Positions 7,728 to 15,231 of a DNA stretch of 25,886 bases are shown here, in pieces. A program made the translations under genes and the position numbers. Within the stretch, counting starts at the first letter, position 1. Each line of letters begins with the position of its first letter. This DNA is from a virus: IMG/VR virus record IMGVR_UViG_3300046520_000141, positions 1 through 25,886 of that record; one strand, given 5' to 3'. The notes beneath the pieces were generated by a model that searched no databases, was not told where the DNA came from, and worked only from the letters and a program-made list of their open reading frames with translations.

Positions 7728-8078
7728 CTAGGCGATGAGGGGTAGGAGGATGCGGGTGAGGCTGTTGCCGGTGGAGGCGCCCTTGCGCTTCGCCTCGATC
7801 GACAGCGCGGCCGAGCCAGGGCGTTCGCCCGTGACTAGGCCGACGCGGGTGATGCGGATGCGGTCTTCCCAGCGGGCGATGGCAAGGGCCGATGCGGCAA
7901 AAAGGCGCAGGATGTTCGGGCCAGTCATCGGCTTGTCGATGATGTCAGGGACCAGCGATCCATAGTCGCGGCGGCCGACCAGCGAGCCGACCGGGGTGGA
8001 CAGGATATCGTTGACCGATTGGGTGATATCCTCTTCGCCGTCGATCTCGACGCCGGTGGTGCGGTGCATGCCGCTCAT
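7728..8078 (-). CDS. W: Baseplate assembly protein gpW (gp25-like)
   Basis: The protein has 116 residues (P2 gpW is 115). It is a gp25-like wedge subunit that links the baseplate to sheath initiation. Key segments are MSGMHRTTGVEIDGEEDITQ, SVNDILSTPVGSLVGRRDYG and SLVPDIIDKP, followed by a C-terminal beta region ending LTRILLPLIA. The pattern 'I..IL.TP.GsR..rrdYGs' is the GPW/gp25 signature; here the residue before RRDYG is G, with V and L before it. The ATG overlaps the gpV stop by four bases (ATGA, 8075-8078). Confidence 0.96.
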   Translation of the reverse strand: MSGMHRTTGVEIDGEEDITQSVNDILSTPVGSLVGRRDYGSLVPDIIDKPMTGPNILRLFAASALAIARWEDRIRITRVGLVTGERPGSAALSIEAKRKGASTGNSLTRILLPLIA

Positions 8079-8644
8079 GGCTGCGGCTTTCCCGAGAGGG
8101 CCGCGCCCGCCTGCACCTTGTCGTGCGGATGGTTTTTCAGGCTGATGTCGCCCGCCAGAACATCGCCGTCCGCCTTGATGTCAGCGGTCGACGTGATCGG
8201 GCCATCGACGCGCAGCGGCCCCTTGATGTCAACGCCGCCATCCGCCTCGACCCAGACCGTTCCGCCGGCAGGCAGGATCGCGGTCAGGGCGTGGGTCGCC
8301 TGATCATAGGAGATGATCGCTCCGTCATCATATTCGACCAGGATCAGGTTCGGATCGGTCGAGGGGGGCGGGCAGGCATCGGAATAGAGGCCGACGATCG
8401 CCATGCCGGCGGCAAGGTCGCCCTCCGGCGCGAGCAGCAGGCATTGTTCGCCGACGCTGGGCGGGGACCAGTGGCGCACCTTTCCGGCACGCTGGGCGAT
8501 CCAGGGGATGTCGCCGGTCAGGATGTCACCGCTTTCGACGGTGCAGGTCGCGTTCGCATGGTCGACGGACGCAATGGTCCCAAGGCGAAGGACTTCGCCG
8601 GCAGCGGCTTCAGGATCGAGATTGCGGGCCATGGCCGCGACCAT
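8075..8644 (-). CDS. V: Baseplate spike protein gpV
   Basis: The protein has 189 residues (P2 gpV is 211). It forms the trimeric membrane-piercing needle below the baseplate hub. The N-terminal OB-fold region reads LGTIASVDHANATCTVESGD, then IPWIAQRAGKVRHWSPPSVG and EQCLLLAPEGDLAAGMAIVG, as in Mu gp45/P2 gpV relatives. The C-terminal beta-helix repeats read GGVDIKGPLRVDGPIT then ADIKADGDVLAGDISLKNHP. Near the end H172-P-H174 matches the HxH motif that binds an apical iron in these spikes. Starts at 8644 or 8632 (MARNLDPE) both lack a clear Shine-Dalgarno. A hairpin lies 31 nt upstream of 8644. Confidence 0.94.
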   Translation of the reverse strand: MVAAMARNLDPEAAAGEVLRLGTIASVDHANATCTVESGDILTGDIPWIAQRAGKVRHWSPPSVGEQCLLLAPEGDLAAGMAIVGLYSDACPPPSTDPNLILVEYDDGAIISYDQATHALTAILPAGGTVWVEADGGVDIKGPLRVDGPITSTADIKADGDVLAGDISLKNHPHDKVQAGAALSGKPQP

Positions 8645-8668
8645 GACGGGAAGCGGGCGGCGTTGCGT

Positions 8669-8708
8669 GGGCTGGCATATGGAGAGAGGGCCTCTCCATA
8701 TGTAGCCC
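8669..8708 (-). promoter_or_regulatory. Palindromic hairpin A upstream of gpV
   Basis: The core is a perfect 11-bp inverted repeat (CATATGGAGAG at 8676-8686, CTCTCCATATG at 8692-8702) with a 5-nt loop. An outer GGGCT/AGCCC pair (8669-8673 and 8704-8708) extends it past a small internal loop. It ends 31 nt before the gpV ATG and follows the second accessory island. A near copy lies upstream of gpJ (19004-19030). It could be a transcription-activator site, terminator or RNA processing element. There is no U run and no obvious -10 box, so its role is open. Confidence 0.7.
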
Positions 8709-8818
8709 TATCCGCCCAACGAATGCGGTTTGATCAAGAGATAGACGAAATGGCCGGACGAACGCGGGCGACTGGCGGTCAGCTTATTTTATGCCTCTTT
8801 GAGTGACCGTCAAAACAT

Positions 8819-8995
8819 TCAGTGAAATGCAGGCCGACGGCGCAACCGATTGGCATTTGCCTGATACAAGACAGCGAGTTCGCTGTGGGCATACACCGCC
8901 ATTTTGTGATCGCCGCGCTCCCGCGCTGCCTTAGCTTTTGCCGTCTCCTGTTGTGCGCGGAGCAAAAGATAGTCGACATCATCCGAGATTGTCAC
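8819..8995 (-). CDS. Small alpha-helical accessory protein (GTG start)
   Basis: The protein has 58 residues, starting with GTG at 8995 just downstream of a textbook AGGAGG Shine-Dalgarno with 5-nt spacing. The product reads as a compact charged helical protein: ISDDVDYLLLRAQQETAKAK, then AARERGDHKMAVYAHSELAV and LYQANANRLRRRP. An ATG-started frame over the same DNA (8982-8779) gives an arginine/cysteine-rich product of shadow type, so the GTG frame is preferred. I do not recognise a named family; 'YLLLRAQQE..A..AH..LA.LY' resembles short host proteins common in sphingomonads. It overlaps the preceding gene by 17 bp and is the last gene of the second accessory island. Confidence 0.7.
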   Translation of the reverse strand: MTISDDVDYLLLRAQQETAKAKAARERGDHKMAVYAHSELAVLYQANANRLRRRPAFH

Positions 8996-9173
8996 AACGA
9001 CCTCCTGCCGAATGCTGAGAAGGAGCCGGGTTAGGAGAAATACATGCCAAGCGATCCGGTTCGCCCGACTTTCTGATCACATAGGCTTGGCCGATAACAA
9101 AGCGACCGGCTACGAGATCGATCTGTTCGATCATAGAAGCGTCCGGCTCGACACCAGTTTCCCGGTCGATCAT
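8979..9173 (-). CDS. Small accessory protein, unknown function
   Basis: The protein has 64 residues, starting at the ATG at 9173, which overlaps the YozE-like stop by ATGA (9170-9173); an upstream in-frame ATG at 9185 is less likely. The middle reads SMIEQIDLVAGRFVIGQAYV then IRKSGEPDRLACIS. The tail is low-complexity (PNPAPSQHSAGGR). I recognise no domain, signal peptide or membrane segment. Its 3' end contains the Shine-Dalgarno and start of the GTG gene at 8995, so the three small genes 9397-8819 form one coupled unit. The coding call rests on this overlap pattern. Confidence 0.55.
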   Translation of the reverse strand: MIDRETGVEPDASMIEQIDLVAGRFVIGQAYVIRKSGEPDRLACISPNPAPSQHSAGGRCDNLG

Positions 9174-9397
9174 GCATGCCTCCATTCGATTTCAGCATCA
9201 TCAACAGCGTGCATCAGTCCGATCCCGGCTTTGGCCGAGCGAAGATAAACCCGCACGGCATCCGGGTCACCCTCTTTGGGGAACGTCGGGTCTTCTCGCG
9301 CAAATTCCATCAGGTCCGCAATCCATCCCGACCGATGCTGCTGTCGGGCAAGCCAAGTACCGAATGGGAGGCGTGTTTCGCTTCCAGATTTCGCCAT
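9170..9397 (-). CDS. YozE/SAM-like small protein (accessory copy 1)
   Basis: The protein has 75 residues; the start at 9397 is chosen for its AAGGGA Shine-Dalgarno about 9 nt upstream (an ATG at 9439 lacks one). The sequence has FGTWLARQQHRSGWIADLM, then AREDPTFPKEGDPDAVRVYL and ends AVDDAEIEWRHA. The pattern 'F..WL..Q....gWI..L......D..fP....P..VR.yL......L..A.D.A...W' resembles the YozE SAM-like fold of small bacterial proteins with no known biochemical role. It aligns without gaps to the protein at 19077-19328, with about 20 identities in 59 positions. It heads the small-gene cluster in the second accessory island. Function is unknown; a DNA- or protein-binding role is possible. Confidence 0.65.
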   Translation of the reverse strand: MAKSGSETRLPFGTWLARQQHRSGWIADLMEFAREDPTFPKEGDPDAVRVYLRSAKAGIGLMHAVDDAEIEWRHA

Positions 9398-9576
9398 ATT
9401 CACCAGTCCCTTATAGTGGCTGTTTTCCCCTTTGTGCATATTGCTTCATTGTTACGACTCATTCGCCGCAATCGGATGATTCCACAGGTGCGCTACGATC
9501 AAAACATAAATTGCATAATAGCCGGCTCTGCGGTGCGCGATCAGCACCCTATCCACCGTTGGCTAATTAATTAGGA

Positions 9577-9843
9577 TCAGCAAGATTTTCTGGAACGCAG
9601 CTCGGCATGTGCGGCTTGAGTGAAAAGTGCCATTAGGCATGCAGCAGAGAATGAGATGGCAACCAAAATTAGAAGCAGAACCCAGGTCAGCAAGGTAACA
9701 GGCCGCGCCGGAACCCGGATCAGCAGACCCAACAAGACGATCAGCATCATCAATAGGGTGGTGATCAACAAGAGGGCCGCGACGACGAGAGCCGCGTACA
9801 ACGCTAATTTCTCGCTTCCCATAGCGTGATGAAGGGTCGCCAT
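9577..9843 (-). CDS. Small membrane protein with two TM segments
   Basis: The protein has 88 residues, starting at the ATG at 9843 twenty bases after the tail-spike stop. The N-terminal 12 residues are polar. A long hydrophobic segment follows at about 13-42 (LALYAALVVAALLLITTLL), then a short basic-proline turn (RVPARP), a second segment at about 50-74 (LLTWVLLLILVAISFSAA) and a basic tail RSRKSC. I recognise no family. Holins have this topology, but a better-placed holin lies in the lysis cassette. It could modify the host envelope, exclude other phages, or be an extra lysis factor. The 179 bp after it (9398-9576) is AT-rich, has no gene that I can see, and may hold the promoter of the small accessory genes. 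Confidence 0.55.
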   Translation of the reverse strand: MATLHHAMGSEKLALYAALVVAALLLITTLLMMLIVLLGLLIRVPARPVTLLTWVLLLILVAISFSAACLMALFTQAAHAELRSRKSC

Positions 9844-9863
9844 AATGGGCGGCCCTTTTATTA

Positions 9864-12836
9864 TCACGCCCGCGGGGCCGCGGCATAATGGATGTGGTTC
9901 GTCGGCAGGACGAACTGCACTGCCCATTTCCAGACGAGATAGGCATCTATCCGCTGGCGTTCGGCGACTGATCCGCCGTCCGGTAGCAGCGCGGGGTTGA
10001 CCAGCAGGATTTCGGCGATCTTGCCGCCGAAACGCCGGGCGTTCGTTGCCGGATCACCGAAAATGCTGAAGGTCATCGGGTTGCGCGCCGTGGTGCCATG
10101 CGTGCCAGCGCCCGTCGGCGTGGCACCATTGATGCCGGACTGCACGACCGGCCCGAAGTCGGAGAATAGCACGGCTTTCGTCCCGGCAGCGAAGCCGGAA
10201 ACCGCCGCCACCGTCCCGTCCACGACGGCCGTTCGGAAGGAGGCCTGACCCGCATCCGACGTCGGTCGCATCACGGCGCTGAGCGCCTGGATGCCATTCG
10301 CATCCGCCGTCGAAACGAGCGGGCGATAGCCGGAGCCGCTGTCGTCCGTTTGGGTGCCGCGCTCGGCCACGATGAAGAGCCAGTAATTGCCCTTCAGGCC
10401 ATCGATCGCGGCAGACAGCATCTGACCATCGACCAGACCATCGCCGGTCAGGCAGGGCCGCGACGTGTCATCCCAGCCCACCACGCTATAGGCGGGCCGC
10501 TTGGCGGACGTCGCCTGCGACGGCGTCACGGCGATCGTGCCCTTGCTCTTCCAGGCGGACACCTTGCCGCCCTCGATCGTCAGGGTCGAAGCGTCGGCCG
10601 CGTCGAACCAGGCCAGGACCGCGTCATCATAATGGACGGGCGTCCAGAGCACTTCGGACAAGCAGCGATATTGCACTGATCCGGCCAGGCGCATGGGCAC
10701 GGCGCCGGTGATGCTGTTGAGGTCGCGGGTGTCAAATACGCGGTTGGCCGTCCCCAGCCAGCAACGCACATAGGTCACGCCGGCGGCGACCTCGGTGTTC
10801 CAGTTCGAGCCGACCGGGATGGTGACGCCCGTGCAGATGCCCGGCGAGCCATTGCCCGCCGGCGCATCGCCCGCCGATGCGAAGGGCATGCCGCCGACGC
10901 GCACCTGGCCGACCGGGAAAGCGGTGACGGTGACATTGCTGCCGGTGACGCTGGCGCTGAGCGTCCAGTTCGTCACGCCGCCCGTCATGGTGCTGCCCGT
11001 GATGGTCGTACCCGCCGGAATGGCGCCACCGATGACCTGCTGACCGATCGCCAGCGCACCACTGGTGGTGCTGTTGATCGACATGGTGTTGCCGGAGAAG
11101 CTGGCGTTGACCACGGCGGACGCCGGCAGGGTGATGCTGGCCACCACCTTGAAGCTGAGCAGCACCAGATCGCCGATACGATCATAGGTGCCAGTTCGAT
11201 CGAGCGGGTCTGTCGAGTAGGTAATGGTGGCGCCGATACCGCCCGTCACCGTGACGGTGGGCGTCCAGCTGCCGCTATAACTGACATTATTGCGCAGCTG
11301 TTTGACCGACCCGTCAGGACGGCGGACAACATGCACCGAATTGCTGGCGGCATTGTTCGAAAGGACCGGCGTGACATTGCCGACGTAAAGATTGTCACCA
11401 TGCGTGCCGACGGTGCCCGACGCTTCGAAAATGCCTGCGCCAGCCTGCATTTCGAACGTGTTGCCGGTGATGATATTGCCGGTTGGGTAATAGCTGGCGC
11501 CGTTCGCGGTCACGGTGACATTGCTGCCGACCACCGCATTGTTCAGCAGCCAGGTCGTCCCGCTGCCGTCGATGATATAGGTGTTGGCCGGGATGCCGGT
11601 GCCGGTCAGCTTCATGCCGATGAACAGCGCGCCGCTGGTCACGCTGTTGACCGTCATGGTCGTGCCGGTGAAGCTGGCCTTTACCTCCGCCGGGCCGGGC
11701 CATTCCATCCGGCGCAGCTCGACGGCTTTGTGCGTCGGCGTGCAGACCCAGTCGCGGAACCGGAAGGTGTTGCCCAGGATCTTCGAATTGCAGGCGCCGT
11801 CCATGCGGATCAGCGATTGCGTGCCGGTGGTGAGCGTAAGCTTGACCGGGTCATAGCCCCAGTCGGTGAAGATATTGCCCTCGACAATATCGCCGCCCTC
11901 CATGTTGAGGCGAACGGCGCGCGAGCCGATGCGGTTGAAATTATTGCCGGTGACGATGATTTCGCGCCCCGGCGAGACGGCGGCCAGCCCTTCGCCCGCT
12001 TCGGTGCGGCCAACGCCCAGGTCGCATTCGGTGACGGTGTTGCCGAAGAAGCGGGCCAGGCGGCTCTGGCGGGTAAAGCTGCATGCAGTATTGCAGCGAT
12101 AGAAATTATTCCAGGCGACAATCCATTCGCCATAGTCATCGGCCGCCGCATTGCTGGGGCCGCCGGTGAAATAGCCGCCCTTGTCGGGCTGACCCTTGAA
12201 TTTATTGTATGCAAGGATGCCGAAGCCGCACTGGTTGACCGCGACGCCACTGTCACCCTTCTTGTCCCACCACGACGCGCCGGCGTCGAAGGTGCAGCCG
12301 GTGATCATCCAGTCGTCTAGATTGACGATGTTGAGCGCGGTCCCGCTGGCGGCAGCGGACGCATAACTGCGCAGGCTGTTATTGACGGCCAGCCCCATCC
12401 AGACCAGCGGCGGACGATCGGTACCCCCGTCGATGCGGACGACGGCCGACGTGCCACCGCCTGCAATCCCCTTGATCTCCGCGCGCGGGCTGCCTTTGAC
12501 ATGCAGCGGCGCGGTCTGAATGAAGGTAAGCGGCGAGGTCCACCAAGTCCCCTTGGTGAACAGCAGCTTGGCGCCGGTCAGCTGCGCGCGCGCCAGCCCC
12601 AGCATGATCGCGGCGTTGTTGTCGAAGAGCGGATCGTCAGCCCGGCCACCACAATCCTTGATCGAGATGGTTTCAAGCCGGTTGAGCGTGACCGTCTGTT
12701 CGGCGATTTGCGCTTTGATCTCGCCTTCGGTGTGCCAGATTTGCCCGTCGACCGGCGCGATCGGGTCGGTCGCCAGCGTGGCAAGGGCGATGACGCTGGT
12801 GAAGCGGGCGAGCAATTCGGTTTTGGTGAGCGCCAT
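9864..12836 (-). CDS. Tail spike 2: beta-helix protein with lectin-like C-terminus
   Basis: The protein has 990 residues and is probably a receptor-binding or polysaccharide-recognising spike. The N-terminus (MALTKTELLARF; IAPVDGQIWHTEGE) is a likely particle-binding region. At about 55-500 there are parallel beta-helix rungs with repeated 'N.f..' signatures (GCTFDAGASWW, AYNKFKGQ, GNTVTECDLGVG, TGNNFNRIGSRAVRLNMEGG, GNIFTDWGYDPVKL, GNTFEMQAGAGIFEASG). A 60-residue domain is inserted twice (about 386-444 and 577-639). From about 740 (AVLAWFDAADASTLTIEGGK) to the end there is a concanavalin/laminin-G-like beta-sandwich pattern, including RRFGGKIAEILLVNPALL. It starts 1 bp after the first spike's stop. 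No catalytic residues can be assigned by eye. Confidence 0.8.
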   Translation of the reverse strand: MALTKTELLARFTSVIALATLATDPIAPVDGQIWHTEGEIKAQIAEQTVTLNRLETISIKDCGGRADDPLFDNNAAIMLGLARAQLTGAKLLFTKGTWWTSPLTFIQTAPLHVKGSPRAEIKGIAGGGTSAVVRIDGGTDRPPLVWMGLAVNNSLRSYASAAASGTALNIVNLDDWMITGCTFDAGASWWDKKGDSGVAVNQCGFGILAYNKFKGQPDKGGYFTGGPSNAAADDYGEWIVAWNNFYRCNTACSFTRQSRLARFFGNTVTECDLGVGRTEAGEGLAAVSPGREIIVTGNNFNRIGSRAVRLNMEGGDIVEGNIFTDWGYDPVKLTLTTGTQSLIRMDGACNSKILGNTFRFRDWVCTPTHKAVELRRMEWPGPAEVKASFTGTTMTVNSVTSGALFIGMKLTGTGIPANTYIIDGSGTTWLLNNAVVGSNVTVTANGASYYPTGNIITGNTFEMQAGAGIFEASGTVGTHGDNLYVGNVTPVLSNNAASNSVHVVRRPDGSVKQLRNNVSYSGSWTPTVTVTGGIGATITYSTDPLDRTGTYDRIGDLVLLSFKVVASITLPASAVVNASFSGNTMSINSTTSGALAIGQQVIGGAIPAGTTITGSTMTGGVTNWTLSASVTGSNVTVTAFPVGQVRVGGMPFASAGDAPAGNGSPGICTGVTIPVGSNWNTEVAAGVTYVRCWLGTANRVFDTRDLNSITGAVPMRLAGSVQYRCLSEVLWTPVHYDDAVLAWFDAADASTLTIEGGKVSAWKSKGTIAVTPSQATSAKRPAYSVVGWDDTSRPCLTGDGLVDGQMLSAAIDGLKGNYWLFIVAERGTQTDDSGSGYRPLVSTADANGIQALSAVMRPTSDAGQASFRTAVVDGTVAAVSGFAAGTKAVLFSDFGPVVQSGINGATPTGAGTHGTTARNPMTFSIFGDPATNARRFGGKIAEILLVNPALLPDGGSVAERQRIDAYLVWKWAVQFVLPTNHIHYAAAPRA
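10920..11108 (-). repeat. Repeated intragenic domain, copy 2 (tail spike 2)
   Basis: This segment encodes about residues 577-639 (NASFSGNTMSINSTTSGAL; IPAGTTITG; WTLSASVTGSNVTVTA). It is homologous to the segment at 11505-11681 in the same gene. Shared positions include the start aSF.G.TM..NS.TSGAL.IG, then IPA.T.I, and the end VGSNVTVTA / TGSNVTVTA. It lies outside the beta-helix, near the start of the C-terminal region. Confidence 0.75.
11505..11681 (-). repeat. Repeated intragenic domain, copy 1 (tail spike 2)
   Basis: This segment encodes about residues 386-444 (KASFTGTTMTVNSVTSGAL; IPANTYIIDG; WLLNNAVVGSNVTVTA). It interrupts the beta-helix between rung-like sequences AVELRRMEWPG and NIITGNTFEMQ. 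It resembles a short beta-rich module that recurs in many phage structural proteins. Its presence twice in one protein points to internal duplication or module insertion. Confidence 0.75.
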
Positions 12837-12837
12837 A

Positions 12838-15231
12838 TTATCCGCCGATCATGCTGAGTTTTTCGAACCAGTCCGTGCCGCCGACATGCGCGGCGCCGGT
12901 CCCGTTGCGAGACCATCCGTCGACCAGATAATTGACGCTGCCGATCGTTCGGAGGATGGGCGCGGCGGCCTGGACGAAGTGGCCGTGGACGAAGGTGCCG
13001 GTCGAAGGCTGGGCCATCGCATGGCGAACCGGGATGGTGATGGTGGCGCCGAAGGTCGCGCTGGCCGGATCGCCGTCGATGATGATGCAGTCATATTTCG
13101 GGACCGCCGGGACATAGCGGACGCCCTTGTTCGCAGGCCCGTCGCCCAGGGCGAAGCCGGTCGCGGGCTGAAAATGGACAAAGTTGCGGCCGAACAGGAA
13201 TTGCTCGCCGGATGGCGTCGGGCGCGACAGGTTCTTGAAGTGATTGCCGTCGACCACGCCGTTGTAGAGGCGGCCCTTCGTATCGATGCCGGTCAGGGCG
13301 GAAGCCGATGCCCAGGTGCCATCCGCATTATGGCTGGGATGACGGAAGAAAGGGTCCAGATCGAACTGGTTGTTGCGCAGGCTGACGCTGCGCGCGCCAT
13401 TCGTCGTCGCATGGTCGAGCAGGATTGCGGTTTCGCCGATCCAGTCGAAGATCGTGTTTTCGTCGATTGCCCAGCCATCCACGACGATGGTGTTGGCGCT
13501 CGATCCGTCCGCCGTTGCGTGAATAGCCGGGATTGGCGCGGTCCCGTTGAGGCTACCCCCGAACAGCGTGTTGCGCGAAATGCGCGTGCCGCGCGAAGGG
13601 CCGTCGAACAGGATGCCGGTGACGCAATAGCTTGCATCGGTGATGAGCGGATCGGAATAGCCCAGCGGCATGCCGGTGGTGACGCGATCGAGGATCAGGC
13701 CCTTGCCATAGCTGGAGAATTTGACGTCGCGCTTGCGCGTCCAGCCAATGATATTTTCCGTCACATCGATGCCGAAGCCACCGATGTTGATGCCACCAGC
13801 CGCGTCCGTGTTATTGTCCCAGGCGTGCTCGAAAATGGGTGCGGTGGCGCCGGGCTGCTTCTCCAGCGTGCCTTTCGACCGGTTGCGCACCTGCACGCGG
13901 ATGACGCCCGTCTGGGTCGGGTAGCGGTCGCCCAGCGTGTCCAGGATGATGTTGCCCGACACCCGAATGGCGAACATGGCCGCATTGCCTTCGGGGAAAG
14001 CATCATATTCGGACATGATCTCGACAGGCGTGCGCAGCATGTGGATCATGACATTGTCGCTGATCGACAGCGCCTTGGCGCCCAGCACCTTGATGCCCTG
14101 ACACATGTCAAAGGTGTTGCTGTCGACGACATGACCATGCGCCAGCACGCCGCCATAATCATCGCGGCTATGGATCGCGACCGCATCATCAGCCACGCGG
14201 CGGAAATGGTTGCCGACGACGCGGACATTATAGGCCTGGGTAAAGCGTGCGCCGTCGCGGAAGATGTCGCTGAATGTGCAGCCTTCCACCACCGCATTTT
14301 CCACGATGTTGAAGGCCGTCGCCATATAGCGCAGCTTGCGAAACGTCATGTCGATCAGGCGGACGTCGCGGACATTTTCTCCGGTCAGGCACTGGCTCTG
14401 GTTGGTTTCGACGGGGTAGAGGTCGAGCGTGCCGGTGATGGTGAAATTGCGAAATTCGATATTCGACGCATTGCTGGCCCGAAACATGTCCTTGCGCGGG
14501 TTGGTCGGGCGATCGTCAAAGAAGATTTCAGAGCCGGGACCGGCGCCGATGATCGCGATATTGGATGCGCCGGTCAGGGCGGTGCCGGTATCGGCCACGC
14601 GGAAGCGGCCGATCGGCAGGAACAGGGAGCCGCCGCCGCGCAGCGTCAGCACGTCCAGCGCCGCCTGGATCGCGGCGCTGTCATCCGTGTCGCCATCGCC
14701 CTTGGCGCCGAACGCGCTGTCGGTCAGGCACAAAACGCTGTTGGCGTCCGCCTTGCGCGCCAGCAGCGCGGCGAGGCCGATGACATTCTGCGCCGCCACG
14801 ATCGGGATCGCGCGGGAGAATTTGACGTCGATGATGATGTCGTCAGGATTGGCTGGATCGGTGTCGCAGGGTTCGGACAGGGAGACGAAGCGGCCGACCA
14901 GCATGTAGGCGCTGGGCGGCAGGCGGAAACCGTTCTTCCACACTTCGACGCCGGCGATCGGCGCGACCTCCAGTTCGAAAGTGGTCTGGCCCGGCTCTGC
15001 CGCGAAATAGATCGGCTCCTGAAGCAGCGTGCCGATCGCGTCCAACGCTGCTTCTCTGGCCGCATAGGCGTCGGCGGCGGCGGTTTCGGCCAGTGCGGCC
15101 TTCGCATCCGCGTTGGCAGTGGCCGTTTCCGCCAGAGCCGCTTTCGCGTCGGCATTGCTGGCCGCCTCGATCGCGCCGTCGCGGACGTCGACCAAGGTGG
15201 ACAGGATCGGTCGCGCTACCGTCCGCCTCAT
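12838..15231 (-). CDS. Tail spike 1: pectate-lyase-like beta-helix (main frame of frameshifted gene)
   Basis: This open frame gives 797 residues from the ATG at 15231, but that ATG is probably internal: the N-terminal anchoring domain lies in another frame just upstream (15535). Residues 10-60 are alanine-rich with two ADAKAALAETA repeats, then the linker VEVWKNGFRLPPSAYML. From about 168 the SAFGAKGDGDTDDSAAIQAA motif, then GGGSLFLPIGRFRV, is the start of a pectate-lyase-3-type right-handed beta-helix. Rungs (NASNIEFRNFTITG, VEGCTFSDIFRDG, VVGNHFRRVADDAVAI, ISRNTLFGG) continue to about 680. Such spikes bind or cleave surface polysaccharide. In this frame a stop lies at 15244-15246, five codons upstream of the ATG, so any natural join must fall at about 15200-15243. 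Confidence 0.8.
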   Translation of the reverse strand: MRRTVARPILSTLVDVRDGAIEAASNADAKAALAETATANADAKAALAETAAADAYAAREAALDAIGTLLQEPIYFAAEPGQTTFELEVAPIAGVEVWKNGFRLPPSAYMLVGRFVSLSEPCDTDPANPDDIIIDVKFSRAIPIVAAQNVIGLAALLARKADANSVLCLTDSAFGAKGDGDTDDSAAIQAALDVLTLRGGGSLFLPIGRFRVADTGTALTGASNIAIIGAGPGSEIFFDDRPTNPRKDMFRASNASNIEFRNFTITGTLDLYPVETNQSQCLTGENVRDVRLIDMTFRKLRYMATAFNIVENAVVEGCTFSDIFRDGARFTQAYNVRVVGNHFRRVADDAVAIHSRDDYGGVLAHGHVVDSNTFDMCQGIKVLGAKALSISDNVMIHMLRTPVEIMSEYDAFPEGNAAMFAIRVSGNIILDTLGDRYPTQTGVIRVQVRNRSKGTLEKQPGATAPIFEHAWDNNTDAAGGINIGGFGIDVTENIIGWTRKRDVKFSSYGKGLILDRVTTGMPLGYSDPLITDASYCVTGILFDGPSRGTRISRNTLFGGSLNGTAPIPAIHATADGSSANTIVVDGWAIDENTIFDWIGETAILLDHATTNGARSVSLRNNQFDLDPFFRHPSHNADGTWASASALTGIDTKGRLYNGVVDGNHFKNLSRPTPSGEQFLFGRNFVHFQPATGFALGDGPANKGVRYVPAVPKYDCIIIDGDPASATFGATITIPVRHAMAQPSTGTFVHGHFVQAAAPILRTIGSVNYLVDGWSRNGTGAAHVGGTDWFEKLSMIGG

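Noticed and set aside
8669-8708. Hairpin A as a simple rho-independent terminator
   Set aside because: No U-run follows the stem on either strand, and essential tail genes lie immediately downstream. A regulatory role is kept open instead.
8779-8982. ATG-started 67-codon ORF overlapping ATGATG
   Set aside because: The product is rich in Arg, Cys and His with no protein-like pattern. The GTG frame at 8995-8819 on the same DNA has a perfect AGGAGG and a well-formed helical product.
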